Below, in pieces: positions 38,579-48,941 of a stretch of 54,214 nt of DNA. The position numbers and the translations under genes were made by a program. The notes under the pieces were generated by a model, which was given only the letters and a program-made list of their open reading frames with translations, ran no database searches and had not been told where the DNA came from. Source of the DNA: Thecamonas trahens ATCC 50062 (taxonomy: Eukaryota; Apusozoa; Apusomonadida; Apusomonadidae); assembly GCF_000142905.1 (NCBI RefSeq), contig NW_013657623.1, forward strand, positions 25,928-80,141, given 5' to 3'. The first letter of the stretch is position 1. Every line of letters starts with the position of its first letter.

Positions 38579-39430
38579 ATGGAGTTTGTTCGTAACCGTG
38601 ATGCACACCCTTGGCCTGGACATGAACTTGAGTTTGGTTTGGTTGGAACCGTGGCGGGCTTTGTCGTCTATGCCGTCATTGCGTGGTTGATCAAGGCCGT
38701 GACCGGGATCCCATGGCGGAGTGGGGATTTGGAGAAGGACGCGGCAAGGAAGATCAAGCCTCGGTTCAAAGCCCTTAGTATCCTTGACCAGGATGCGTTG
38801 TATGGTATGCACTGGGAGCTGCGCTCGTGCATCCATTCGCTCACAGCTCCATATCTCGCGCTGTGGATCATGGTCTACGCATCGCCCGAGATCCTCGTCG
38901 ATCCTGTGACTACCACCTCGTGGTACATGGTCCTTCTCCTCTCTGTCGACGTCGGCTACTACTGCTATGACATGTTTTGGATGGTCTACTACAAGGGCGA
39001 GTTTGACATCATCTTCTTTGCCCATCACGTGGTGGCCCTCTCGACCTACGGCCCGGTCCTCTTCACCGGCACCTTTGTCGGCATCGGTGCCGTCACGTAC
39101 CTCTACCACATCCCAACTGTTGTCGGCAACATCCTGACGTACTACACCAATGCGCGAAAGGAGCGGTCCATCGGCCACAAACTGTTTACTGCCTTCATTC
39201 TCCTCCTCTGGATCCCGTGCCGGTTCGGAGCAACGGTGGCAACAGGCTACGTGGTCTACGTCCACTGGACCGTCATCTCGCTCATGCCCAAGTTCCAGAT
39301 CTTCTCGGTTATCGTCTTTGCTGTTGGCTTTATGGCGCTCTTCAACACCGTTGCCTTTGTGCAGTACTCGCAGCGTCTCATGCGGTCGTTTGGGTCCGAG
39401 AGAAAGGTCGAGGAGACCAAGCAGGATTGA
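38579..39430 (+). CDS. TLC-domain multipass membrane protein
   Basis: 283 residues from ATG 38579 (MEFVRNRD). About six spans. The TLC signature is clear: VDVGYYCYDMFWM, then FDIIFFAHHVVALSTYG, with the family's His pair, then further spans and a basic-acidic tail (ERKVEETKQD). It lacks the Lag1 motif, so like the gene at 718-1614 it belongs with TLCD/TMEM56-type proteins and not ceramide synthases. These influence membrane phospholipid makeup in animals. The role here is unknown. Confidence 0.78.
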   Translation: MEFVRNRDAHPWPGHELEFGLVGTVAGFVVYAVIAWLIKAVTGIPWRSGDLEKDAARKIKPRFKALSILDQDALYGMHWELRSCIHSLTAPYLALWIMVYASPEILVDPVTTTSWYMVLLLSVDVGYYCYDMFWMVYYKGEFDIIFFAHHVVALSTYGPVLFTGTFVGIGAVTYLYHIPTVVGNILTYYTNARKERSIGHKLFTAFILLLWIPCRFGATVATGYVVYVHWTVISLMPKFQIFSVIVFAVGFMALFNTVAFVQYSQRLMRSFGSERKVEETKQD

Positions 39431-40310
39431 AGGCAACGGCCAGACGTAGTGCTGTAGTGGTAGAAGGCAAGCAGTTGTGGTGGTGTGGAGGGGGGAGAAC
39501 CATAGTGGCGTGATCGGTAGCATGGAGGGAGCAGGCGGAGAGCGTGTCCGTGATTTGAGAGCTGGATACAAAGCCAACATACAGGGTGGAGCGACGGAGA
39601 AAGCTACTGATCGGAGACATCTGGTGTATGTTGAATACAACTATACACGTGCAGTGTGAGTACTCCTTGCCTTCCTGGTGCCTATTGGTCAAATACTTGA
39701 TGTCGATGCTGTTGTGCGTGGTTGATGGCAGCAAGACACATCAGTGATCAAGCATTTTCCTGTCGTTCTCGTCTCACGCTTTTAACATCACACATACACG
39801 GCACGCACAACAAAATGCCTTCCACACTCGTCAAGATGCTTGTTGTCATCTATACAACCCGTCCACGCTGTCCATCCATCTCCCAACTGTATCAATCGCT
39901 TGTGCTTCGCCTTTGAATGACTTTTTGTTATTTCATTATCGGGAGACTGCGACGAGTCCGCCACATCCACATAGCTCACGCGCAACATGGACACCTGTCT
40001 ACCGTCTTTACCGGCTAGACGTCAGGCATGCAGGCCTCTATCACTACTACAACTAATGTCTTGTGTCTGCCATCGCGATGCTTGCAGACACGGTCTGATC
40101 GCCTCGTTCCATCGCTAATCAGGGTGTTCCCACCACGGCTTTTCATCTACTACAGCCCAGCATCGATGTCTCGCTCTGTACTACACGCTGCAAGTCCTAT
40201 GCCCTTTCACAGCCACCGCATGCAGTTTCTAGGCGGGACGACGTTGAGACGCACTTGGGCAATGCAGTAAACACATCAAGTATGGTGGTCCGGCCGCTGC
40301 TGTCAGAAAT
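39431..40310. other. Intergenic, no gene seen
   Basis: 880 bp of more AT-rich sequence with stops in all frames. Short open stretches (up to ~80 codons) have no recognisable features. Leads into the tRNA-Ile pair. Confidence 0.6.
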
Positions 40311-40383
40311 GGTCGGGTAGCTCAGTCGGTAGAGCGACAGTCTAATAAGCTGTCGGTCGCGGGTTCGAGCCCCGCTCTGACCA
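40311..40383 (+). tRNA. tRNA-Ile(AAT): tRNA-Ile, anticodon AAT
   Basis: 73 nt. Acceptor GGTCGGG pairs with TCTGACC (with G-U pairs), discriminator A. D-arm GCTC/GAGC, anticodon stem ACAGT/GCTGT with loop CTAATAA (AAT, inosine-modified in eukaryotes to read AUU/AUC/AUA), T-stem GCGGG/CCCGC with loop TTCGAGC. A T5 run follows 3 bases later. Confidence 0.97.
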
Positions 40384-40402
40384 TATTTTTCTACAACTGA
40401 TT

Positions 40403-40475
40403 GGTCGGGTAGCTCAGTCGGTAGAGCGACAGTCTAATAAGCTGTCGGTCGCGGGTTCGAGCCCCGCTCTGACCA
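40403..40475 (+). tRNA. tRNA-Ile(AAT): tRNA-Ile, anticodon AAT (tandem copy)
   Basis: Identical to the copy at 40311-40383, 19 bp downstream in the same orientation. Followed by a T8 terminator. Confidence 0.97.
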
Positions 40476-40794
40476 CATTTTTTTTGCCTTTGCCAACACC
40501 CTCCTCTTCTTCACGTCCCGATCTCATCCCTCACCACCCCATTGCTCTTCTTCATACCTCATCCCATACCCCCCCTCTCCTCTCCCCTTTGATCTTGCTC
40601 ACGGAACTCGAATCTGATTTGTCACCAAATGGCAAACTGACATGTGCCACGACAAGTTTGCTGAGAGTGAGGCACGTGACCGGACAATGGATGCAACAAC
40701 GGCAGAGACCTGAGCATGGCAGGCATAGCCACACGAGTCTTCATTTTCTCCACCTCTCTCTCTTCCATTCCTCCCCACCACACTTGACAGTAGC
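40476..40794. promoter_or_regulatory. 5' region of the GTPase-kinase gene
   Basis: 319 bp, starting with the tRNA terminator and then C/T-rich (CTCCTCTTCTTC, CCCCCCTCTCCTCTCCCC, CCACCTCTCTCTCTTCC). Likely promoter and leader. No specific element can be named. Confidence 0.4.
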
Positions 40795-43700
40795 ATGCTG
40801 GGGTCGTCATCGGCGGCGAGTGGGTTACGAGCTAAGACTGGGTCGGCGAGCGGAGAGCGACCGAAGGTGCCGAGCCGGAAGAAGCAAGAGGTCCAGGGGA
40901 GCAAGAAGGGCGAGAAGGGCGAGAAGGGTGAGAAGGGCGACAAGGGGAGTCGCAGCAAGGATGTGCAAGGAGGGGGCAAGGAAGAGGTCTCAGGTGACCA
41001 TGTCATGGTTCATGTCTTTGCTCTCCTTCCCGGGGGACCTGGTGCTGGCTCGGGAGCTGCCGTCTCGGCTGGTGCATCGGGTCCGAGCAGGGAAAGGCCG
41101 AGCGGTGGTGGCGGTGGTGGCGATGGTGACTACACGGATCCATCGGCTTCGATGACAACCTTCCTCATGGACAGATCGACGCCGCTCCCGCTCTTTGGTG
41201 AACTTGTCGCCAACCACTTTTACCCCAGTCAGGTGCAGAGCTCAGGGCGCCGATCAGGCGGTGGTGCCGGCGCGGGACGAAGGAGCCCGACTGCGGTGGC
41301 GGTCTTCAAGTTTGACAAGGCCTCCGAATCCACTGAGCGGATTGAAATGACCGAAGACGAGGCAAGTCTTGGGTCGGTGGTGGGAAGGGAGAGCCAAGTC
41401 AACCTGATGGTGTGTGTCGAGCCGGTGCCGGTGTCGACCGAGCGGATGCTGCGGATCATGACCCAGATGCTGACGCCGACTGACGCCGTCCTCCACACCG
41501 TGCGGCGGCTCAAAGCCGATCCACAGAGTATTGAGGCGATCGACCGGCTGGCGTCTGTCTGGACGAGCCAGCAGGCCAGCTCGCCACTTGGCACATCGGA
41601 CGCGTCGGCGGTGCAGTCCTCGGCAACACCAATCATTTTCGGACTCATCCTTGCGTCGGGCAACACTGTGTGGAGCGAGGCCATGCGTGAAGAGCTGACC
41701 GGCAAGTCGGCGAGCCACGCGCTTGCTTGGCTTGTCCGGCTACTGCAGGACGACCAGTTCCAGGCTGCGTTCAACAAGCACATCAAGCCGCTCCACCTTC
41801 GCCACCTCCACATGCACTTGACGAGCGAAGTGGCAGACGTGCGCGATGTGGCGCTGCTGTTCATTGGCCAGCTCCAGCGGTTCTCGCCCAAGCTCCAGAA
41901 CTACACCCAGTACATCCCGCAGTTCTGCATCAAGGATGTCACCGAGTTCCTGCTCTCCTTCACCAAGGCACCCGAGAGCCGGTACCGGTTCTCGCCGGCG
42001 ACGGCTCGCCGCCTCGGTGCCCTCATCGACAACCACGAAGAGGCCATTCAGCTGCCACAGCTCGACGAGGCTCACATCGCAAGCGTGACAAACGGCTGCA
42101 TCCTCGTCGATCCGGTGACTGGCAAGATCACTACCGCTCACCTTAACCGACTCTTTACCGATGTCGCCGATCCCGACGACGACGACGCCGACGTCGGCGA
42201 ATCCGGCGACGGCACGGCCGCGGCCGCAGCGTCAGCCGGGCCCGAAAACTCGGCCACGGCGTCGACCACGCCCGCGTTTTCGTTTGCCGCAGCCAAGTCA
42301 GACGGGGTCGGCGCTGACGGGCAAGGTGCTGCTGCTGGCGACATGGGTTTGGGAGCTGCGGGAGCGACTGGGCCAGGGACCGGGACCGGAGACGGAGCTG
42401 GAACCGGGGCTGATGCTGGATTTGGGCCGGGGGCAGGAGGTGCGGCTGGGGGCGAAGGTGGCGCTGACGGCGAGGCAGGCGGAGGCGCAAGCAGCAGCGC
42501 ATCCACGACCAGCAGCACAATCGGCATGTCTGGCATGAGTGGTCCGAACGCGAGCGCAAACACGAGCGTAGCTGCCAGCGACGGGTCCAAGATCGAGGCC
42601 TACAACCAGACACTAGCCGGGAGTGGCACTGGTGTCGGAGCCGGGTCTGGAGCCGGAGCCGGAGGAGGAGCCGATGCCGAGGCATCCAACAGCGCAGCGG
42701 CTTCTGCAAGCACCAGCAGCACGGCCGGCGCAAGCGGCGCAAGCGGTGGTGAGGGCACCAAGGCCGAATCCCACCACCAATCCGGGGCCGAGCCGGTGCA
42801 GGGCGGAGACGAAGGCAAGGCGGAAATACCGTTGAGCGGCGCTGAAGGCGAGAGCGCGTTTGTGACTGCGGTGAGTGGGCGGGCGAGCGGCTCGGGCGGA
42901 CCACCGCACCCATGCGCCGAGGCACTGGCGGCGGTGCTGACTCGGCGAGAGCGACTGGAGGAGCGGCGGGCGGAGAAGGCTGCGCTGCTGGAGAAGCTGG
43001 AGAGCAAGAACAGTGAGATGGCCAGCCTCAAGTCTGCACTGCTGGCCAAGATTGCGTCGAGCAAGAGCGAGTCATCCAAGAAAAAGAACGAGGGCAAACT
43101 GGCCAAGCTTGGGCTCAAGATCAAGTCGCATGCGGCCAAGCTGAGCAAGGCACGAATGGCAATGGAGGAGATCGAGCTCGAGCTGCGGTCTGTGCACTGG
43201 CAGCGCGAGGGCACACTCATTGTCTCGCACCTGCACTCGCTCATCGACTCGGTGGCACGCGACGACGACGCGACAGACATCAAGGAGCAGCAGGATCGGT
43301 GGAAGTCGCAACTTCTTGACTTGTCGAGCGATGTGGTGACGGCGTCGACGTACGTAGGCATGGTCGGGCTGATGAAGGCCGGCAAGTCGTCGACGATTTC
43401 CGGGCTGGTGGGCTGCGACATTTGCCCATCTCGGGCGACGGCAATGACTGTCATTCCGACCATCATCACCCATGTCGAGGGCGTGCAGGTGCCACGGCTC
43501 TTCTTTCCGCCGGCGTGCGTGGAGGCACTGCGAGCTGCAGTCGCCGCCATCAAGTCACACCTCAGCTCACTCGACTCGCGGCTGGCAACGTCCAAGAAGG
43601 AGATGGACGACTTGCTCGAGCTCATCTACTCGAACGATAGCGCCATCCAGTTTAGTGTGGCGGCGATTTGTGGTGTTGAGGAGATCCAGAGCGCGCTGGT

Positions 43701-46700
43701 GGTGGCAAACGACGTGGTGCGGCTTGCCGAGTATCTGGGATTGGAGGGTGCGAATCCACTGGCGCGCATCATGGACCTTCACGATCTGCCGCACATCGAG
43801 GTCCAGTTTGCGGTCATGTCCGAGACGGGTATGTTTGGGCGGCTTTCGTTCATCGACTCGCCGGGTCCCAACGAGTTTGGCATGGCAGGGCTCGGCGAGG
43901 TGGTCCGGCGGACGCTGAAACAGGCGTCGATCATTGCGGTAGTGCTCAACTACGCGGCGCTGGCGGTGAAGCAGCAGGGGGAGATCAACGAGATGGTCCG
44001 CGAGGCGACTGCTGACCTCCAGCAGGAGGTTTATATGTTTGTCAACAAGTACGACCAGCGGAACACGGCGTCAGGCGACATGGACGAGGAGCAGCTCCGC
44101 GACTACATCCAGCGCAACATTGTGTTTGGCTCGGGCTCGTCGACCTTTGCGCGGGAGAACATTTTCCCGGTCTCGGCCAAGTACGCGCAGTTTGCCAACA
44201 CGGCGAGGCAGTACTTGTCGAACCCAGACGGGAGCGCTATCGGCGACGACGAAGTGTACGTGCCTGATCCGGACGAGATGGGGTGGGTGAAGGACTTTGC
44301 GCGGATTGCGTGGGGCGAGACATGGTCGCACGAAAAGGTGTACCCGTCGATGCTGGAGATCAACGACGTGGCACGGTTCCGGCAGGGAGTGGACGCGGTG
44401 TGGCGGAGCTCGCGGCTCAACGAGCCGCTTGAGTCGATGCTCCGGCACTGCTACACCAATGCCGGCGTCATCTCGCTGCAGCAGTCGCTCGCACGGTGCC
44501 AAGCCATTGCCGACTCGTTCAAGCTCGACCTCAACTACCAGATCGGGACCGTGACGGCGTCGGTCGCGCAGCTCGAGTCGTTCCTCATTGTCTCGGCCTC
44601 GGCGTACGACGACATTCGCAATGCTATTGTCGACATCAAAAAGTCAGCCGTGGAGCTGGCGCTCAAGCGGCTGCCGTGGCTCATTCTCGACGCCATCGAG
44701 AGCGCGTCGGACCACATTGTGGACAACCCGGCGAACATGCTGCGGCTGGTCAAGGAGGTCATTGCCACGCTCCGCGAGGGCCCGAGCGCTAAGGAGGGCC
44801 TCGTCACCCAGTTTACCGCCATCTTTACCGGCTCGGAGCCGCTCTCGTTCGCGTCGCAAGAAGAGGCCGAGGAGGTCATCGAGCATCTAACTGAGGTTTT
44901 CAAGAGCGCCGCGTCGCGGGTCCAAGCCGACATTATCAACAAGATCCTGACCAACACCAAGAAGATCAACTACAACATCGGCCAGATGGTCAAGGAGCGG
45001 CTCAAGCCGCATCTCCGCCAGTACGAGGACGATCTCGAGCGGGTCCTCGCCATGAACATCGAGTTCCCGGAGATCAACGCGCCGGACCTCGACGAGTTTG
45101 GCGAGGGCATCCAGGCCTCGACGCTCAAGCTTCTCGAGCAGCCGACAACCCGGGCGTGGGCCGTCAAGTGGCTGTTCAAGTTTATTCCGGTCCCGTGGCT
45201 CCGCAAGAACAAGGCTTCGACCTACGAAGTTGTCCCCGCTCGCATCCGCGAGGCCTTTGACCAGGGCATCCGGCGGGTCTTTGACTCGACGCTCGAGGCC
45301 TCCAAGCAGCTTTCGCACGTCCTCCAGAGGGTCGTCGATGAGTACGGCGGTCAGGTCGAGAACGAGCTCAACAAGCTCATCTCGCGCATCCGTCAGTCGA
45401 TCGAGAACAAGAAGTCGACCCATGACCGCTCCATCTTTGTCAAGCACCTGTGCGAGGAGCAGCTGTGGAAGCTCGAGGAGTACTACCGCCGGGCCCGCGA
45501 CCTCGCGGTTCTCCTTGAGGCGCACGGCGGGAGCGGCGAGAGCGAAGACGGCGCGAGCGAGTCGGCCTCAAGCGAGTCGTCCGCCGGAGGCGGGAGCTCT
45601 GCGAGCACAAGCGGAGCAAGCGGAAGCGAAGAGGAGGCCATCGAGTGGGGCAAGAACCCAACAACGCCACGGTTTAAGCGGTTCGGGTACAAAGTGAGCG
45701 TGCCCAAGGCGTCGATCCTCTACCCGCGCCAGCTCTCACGAGTGGTCATTGCCACGGACGTGGCCAAGCTCCGAGAGGCGTCGCGGGCCAGCGGGAGCGG
45801 GAGCGGGAGCGGCAACAGTGCAGGCTCTGTGGCCGGTGGCGGGCGCAAGGTCACGTTTGGCAAGAGCCGTGTCGGCGCGAGCGCGAGTAGCGGAGGTGCA
45901 GGCGCAAGCGGACAGTCGTCGTCGGCGGCTGCGCTCATCGAGTCCAAGTACGGCGGAGTGGGCGTGAAGAAGAAGACCTCGTACCTCGAGTTCAAGATCA
46001 AGTACGGGACGTTCACGGTTGGGCGTGAGCTTGGGCGCGGGGCGTTTGCCACGGTCTACGCTGGTGAGTACAACGGGCGGCGAGTGGCCATCAAGGACAT
46101 GCGGATCCGCAAGAACCGTGTGGACGAGGCCATCGGCGAGGTGGAGATCATGTGGAAGCTCTCGCACCCGAACCTCGTCGAGTTCCTCGGCTTTTCCTCG
46201 CACGGCTCGTCGTTCTTTATTCTTATGGAGCACATGCAGGGCGGCTCGCTCCGAGACTGGTTCAACGACCACGAGGGCGACGCGGGAGCCATGAGCTACG
46301 GCGACCGGGTTCTCCTCGTCGAGGACATCACTCTCGGACTCGAACACATGCACTCCAAGGGCGTTCTCCACCGCGACCTCAAGGCCGGGAACGTCCTCCT
46401 CGAGGAGAGCGAGGGCCGGCTCCGCGGCAAGCTCTCCGATTTTGGCACGTCCAAGTCGTCGCGGACGCCCGTGGCCTCGGTCTACCAGACCGTCAAGGGC
46501 ACGCCGGTCTACATGCCGCCGGAGCTTCTCTCGTCGTGGGCAAACAGGCGGAACAAGGCCCGATACTCGGCAACCATCGACATCTACGCCCTTGCCATGA
46601 TCATGTTTGAGCTATGGACAACCGCGCCGCTCATCGAGTCGGCCGACCAGTTCAACATCGACGAGATCCTCCGCGGCCGGCGGCCCGACTTTCCTCCTGG

Positions 46701-46829
46701 CTTCCCGCCGAGCACCCGCCGCTCCACGCACTTATCGTCGCGTGCTGGGCCAACGATGCCGGCTCGCGTCCAAGCGCCGGCGAGGTTGTCAAGCGGCTCA
46801 AGGTTGTCCGAGGTGAAATGGGATTGTGA
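40795..46829 (+). CDS. Dynamin-like GTPase fused to a TKL-type protein kinase (one frame break near the end)
   Basis: About 2,011 residues from ATG 40795. Residues ~60-200 form a beta-rich region, ~210-450 are helical (armadillo-like: LRHLHMHLTSEVADVRDVAL), and ~460-690 are Gly/Ala/Ser-rich linker. A Lys/Glu coiled coil (~705-800) precedes a dynamin-type GTPase: G1 GLMKAGKSST (858), G3 DSPG (1021), G4 NKYD (1084). A long helical stalk-like part reaches ~1585. After a Ser-rich linker the kinase begins: glycine loop GRGAFATVYAG (~1748), VAIK Lys 1767, HRDLKAGN with Asp 1861, DFG at 1882, GTPVYMPPE. All catalytic residues are present. At 46703-46709 (TTCCCGCCG) one base appears missing. The corrected frame gives HPPLHALIVACW, then the RPSAGEVVKRL subdomain XI, ending TGA 46829. 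Uncorrected, it reads on through the tRNA at 46961. Confidence 0.88.
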
Positions 46830-47359
46830 TGATATGTTGGTAAAGTGGAGAAAGAAGATGATGGGGAGGGACATAGAAGAGGAGCATGCATGGTGTGTGT
46901 GTGTGTGTGCACGTGTGAAAGAGATCGATCGAGGAGGGTTCAGGCCGAGGCAAAAAAATATGGTCAGAGCGGGGCTCGAACCCGCGACCGACAGCTTATT
47001 AGACTGTCGCTCTACCGACTGAGCTACCCGACCAATCTGAAGACTGCAGGGAGTTCACACTATTTATTACATTCATCACATTGCTACAGGTGAGCCTGCT
47101 GGCCTCAATACCTTGCACACAACAGAGTTGGGGGGGGGGGGCGTATCTCCCCGAAAGCCATGACTCCACCGGCATGGATAATAGTCTCCGTAGCCCGTAT
47201 GCAAGGTGAACAAGTGTCGCTGATTGGCTCGCCCCCCGTGCGGCAGGCGAGATGAAAGTAGCTCGATGGCGGCGAGGAGCACCTGATGCAAGACAGAGAT
47301 GACAGGCGTGCAAGGGGGGGGACTCACGCACCACCACTCTCTGTCTCCGAACCAGCGGC
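46830..47359. other. Intergenic with tRNA-Ile
   Basis: GGTAAAGTGG lies about 10 bases after the kinase stop, a GT repeat at 46893-46910, then the tRNA. The remainder up to the P450 start has a G run (47130-47140) and no supported gene. Confidence 0.6.
46961..47033 (-). tRNA. tRNA-Ile(AAT): tRNA-Ile, anticodon AAT
   Basis: 73 nt, identical to the two plus-strand copies but inverted. The 3' flank on the minus strand (ATATTTTTTTGCCTCGGCC) resembles that of the copy at 40403-40475, so more than the tRNA itself was duplicated. Confidence 0.97.
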
Positions 47360-48922
47360 ATGGGTATGTCGGAATGGAGTGAGATGACAAGGCAGTGGTG
47401 GGAGAGTTGGACAGGAATCAGTGTGTGGCTCTTGTGGCTGGTTCTTGTTCCTGTCTTGGCTACTACCGTCTTGCCTATGGTCTGGTGGTGGCCATCACGT
47501 CGGTGGCTTCCAGGTTGGGCAGACCTTCCGCTCATCAATCTCATCATTGTCTTGGCCAACTTGTCACGATTGTATGAATGGATGACCGATTGCTCGCTCT
47601 CGTTTGGCTGGACGTGGACTGTGGTTCTTCCCATGCAACTGCGATTTGTTGGCATTACTCATCCAGATGATGTCAAGCATGTCCTTCGTGATAACTTTGA
47701 TAACTACGTCAAGGGCGAGACCTTTGGTGCTCTCGTCAATGAGCTCCTGGGTGGTGGCATCTTCAACTCGGATGGAAAGGCCTGGTATCGTCAGCGGAAA
47801 ATTGCATCGCATCTCTTTCATGTCCGCAACTTTAAGGAGACCATGGTCCCGGTCTTCCTTGCTCACGCCCGCAAGGTTGCCCGCTTGCTTGACGCTACAG
47901 CTGCTACTGGTCATCATGCAGTCATCGACATGCATGATGTCTTCTACCGGTACACTCTCGATTCTGCTGGCGTCATCGCCTTTTCCAAGGACATCGGCTC
48001 GCTCGAGAACCGTGATGTTCCGTTTGCGCGCGCCTTTGACTACCTCCAGTGGGGCTGCCTCATGCGCGGCTTCACCCCGCTCTGGTGGCTCTGGCGTGAC
48101 CTTGGCCTTTCGCCGATCGAGAATCGGATGCGGCGAGAGCTCGCTGTCCTTGATGACTACATCCGGACGGCGGTTCTCGATTCTGATGATCCGCCTGCGG
48201 ATGGACAGCAAGGCGCGTCGATCATTGAGCTGTTCAAGGCTTCGTCGCTCCGGCCGGACTCGCTGAGGCACGGGCCTGACGACGAGGCCGGGCGCGAGGA
48301 GGAGCTTCTCTTTCTGCGAGATCTTGTCGTCAACTTTATCATTGCCGGCCGAGACACGACCGGTGCTGCGCTCTCATGGCTCTTCTACCTCCTCGCCATG
48401 CATCCTCAGGTGCGGGACGAGGTTGTGGCCGAGATCGACGAGGTGCTCGATGGGGCCGACATGGCGTATGGCGACATACCGCGGCTGCCGCTCCTCCACG
48501 CCGCGGTCAAGGAGACGCTGCGGCTGTATCCTTCGGTCCCGCGCGACCTCAAGGTCTCGGTCTCGGCCGACGTCCTACCGGGCTCGGGTGCGGCAGTGGC
48601 GCCGGGCGTGTGGATCGTGTACATGCCGTACGTCATGGGCCGGCTGCCGGCGCTGTGGGGGCCGGACGCAGCGAGCTTTCGGCCACAGAGGTGGCTCGAA
48701 CCGGATTTCGAGCCGCCGTCGGCGTACAAGTTCATTGCCTTTAACGCCGGGAAGCGGTCGTGCCTCGGCGAGCGCATGGCGTACCAGGAGATTATGGCGT
48801 GCAGTGTCCACTTGCTCCAGCGGTTTGTGCTGGACGTTGCCCCGGGCGCCGACGTCCGACCGGCGACCCAAATCACGCTCGCCATGGCCAACGGACTTCC
48901 GATGAACGTGCGCGAGCGATAA
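47360..48922 (+). CDS. Cytochrome P450, CYP86/CYP704-like
   Basis: 520 residues. Residues ~15-45 form an N-terminal ER membrane anchor (SVWLLWLVLVPVLATTVLP). The I-helix is FIIAGRDTTGAALSW (~325), with the oxygen-activating Asp-Thr-Thr. The K-helix E-x-x-R reads KETLRLYPSVP. The PERF region is FRPQRWLE, and the heme-binding loop FNAGKRSCLGERMA carries the Cys ligand at residue 468. The AGRDTT and the D/E-rich segment before the K-helix resemble plant/fungal CYP86 and CYP704 fatty-acid omega-hydroxylases, which is the likely but unproven role. The stop GATAAAA is 19 bp from the stop of the convergent kinesin gene. Confidence 0.9.
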   Translation: MGMSEWSEMTRQWWESWTGISVWLLWLVLVPVLATTVLPMVWWWPSRRWLPGWADLPLINLIIVLANLSRLYEWMTDCSLSFGWTWTVVLPMQLRFVGITHPDDVKHVLRDNFDNYVKGETFGALVNELLGGGIFNSDGKAWYRQRKIASHLFHVRNFKETMVPVFLAHARKVARLLDATAATGHHAVIDMHDVFYRYTLDSAGVIAFSKDIGSLENRDVPFARAFDYLQWGCLMRGFTPLWWLWRDLGLSPIENRMRRELAVLDDYIRTAVLDSDDPPADGQQGASIIELFKASSLRPDSLRHGPDDEAGREEELLFLRDLVVNFIIAGRDTTGAALSWLFYLLAMHPQVRDEVVAEIDEVLDGADMAYGDIPRLPLLHAAVKETLRLYPSVPRDLKVSVSADVLPGSGAAVAPGVWIVYMPYVMGRLPALWGPDAASFRPQRWLEPDFEPPSAYKFIAFNAGKRSCLGERMAYQEIMACSVHLLQRFVLDVAPGADVRPATQITLAMANGLPMNVRER

Positions 48923-48941
48923 AAGCAGCTTGGGGTGAGGC

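Noticed and set aside
39720-40270. Small open frames of 60-80 codons
   Set aside because: No start context, composition or motif supports coding, and the region is more AT-rich with stops throughout.
40311-40475. Short identical units with a spacer, as a possible CRISPR-like array
   Set aside because: The two units are complete tRNA-Ile genes with terminators. No CRISPR array or cas gene is present.
46830-47022. Extension of the GTPase-kinase protein past 46829
   Set aside because: The extension follows a frame break, lacks kinase subdomain XI, and reads through a GT repeat and an antisense tRNA gene. The other frame supplies the conserved kinase ending.
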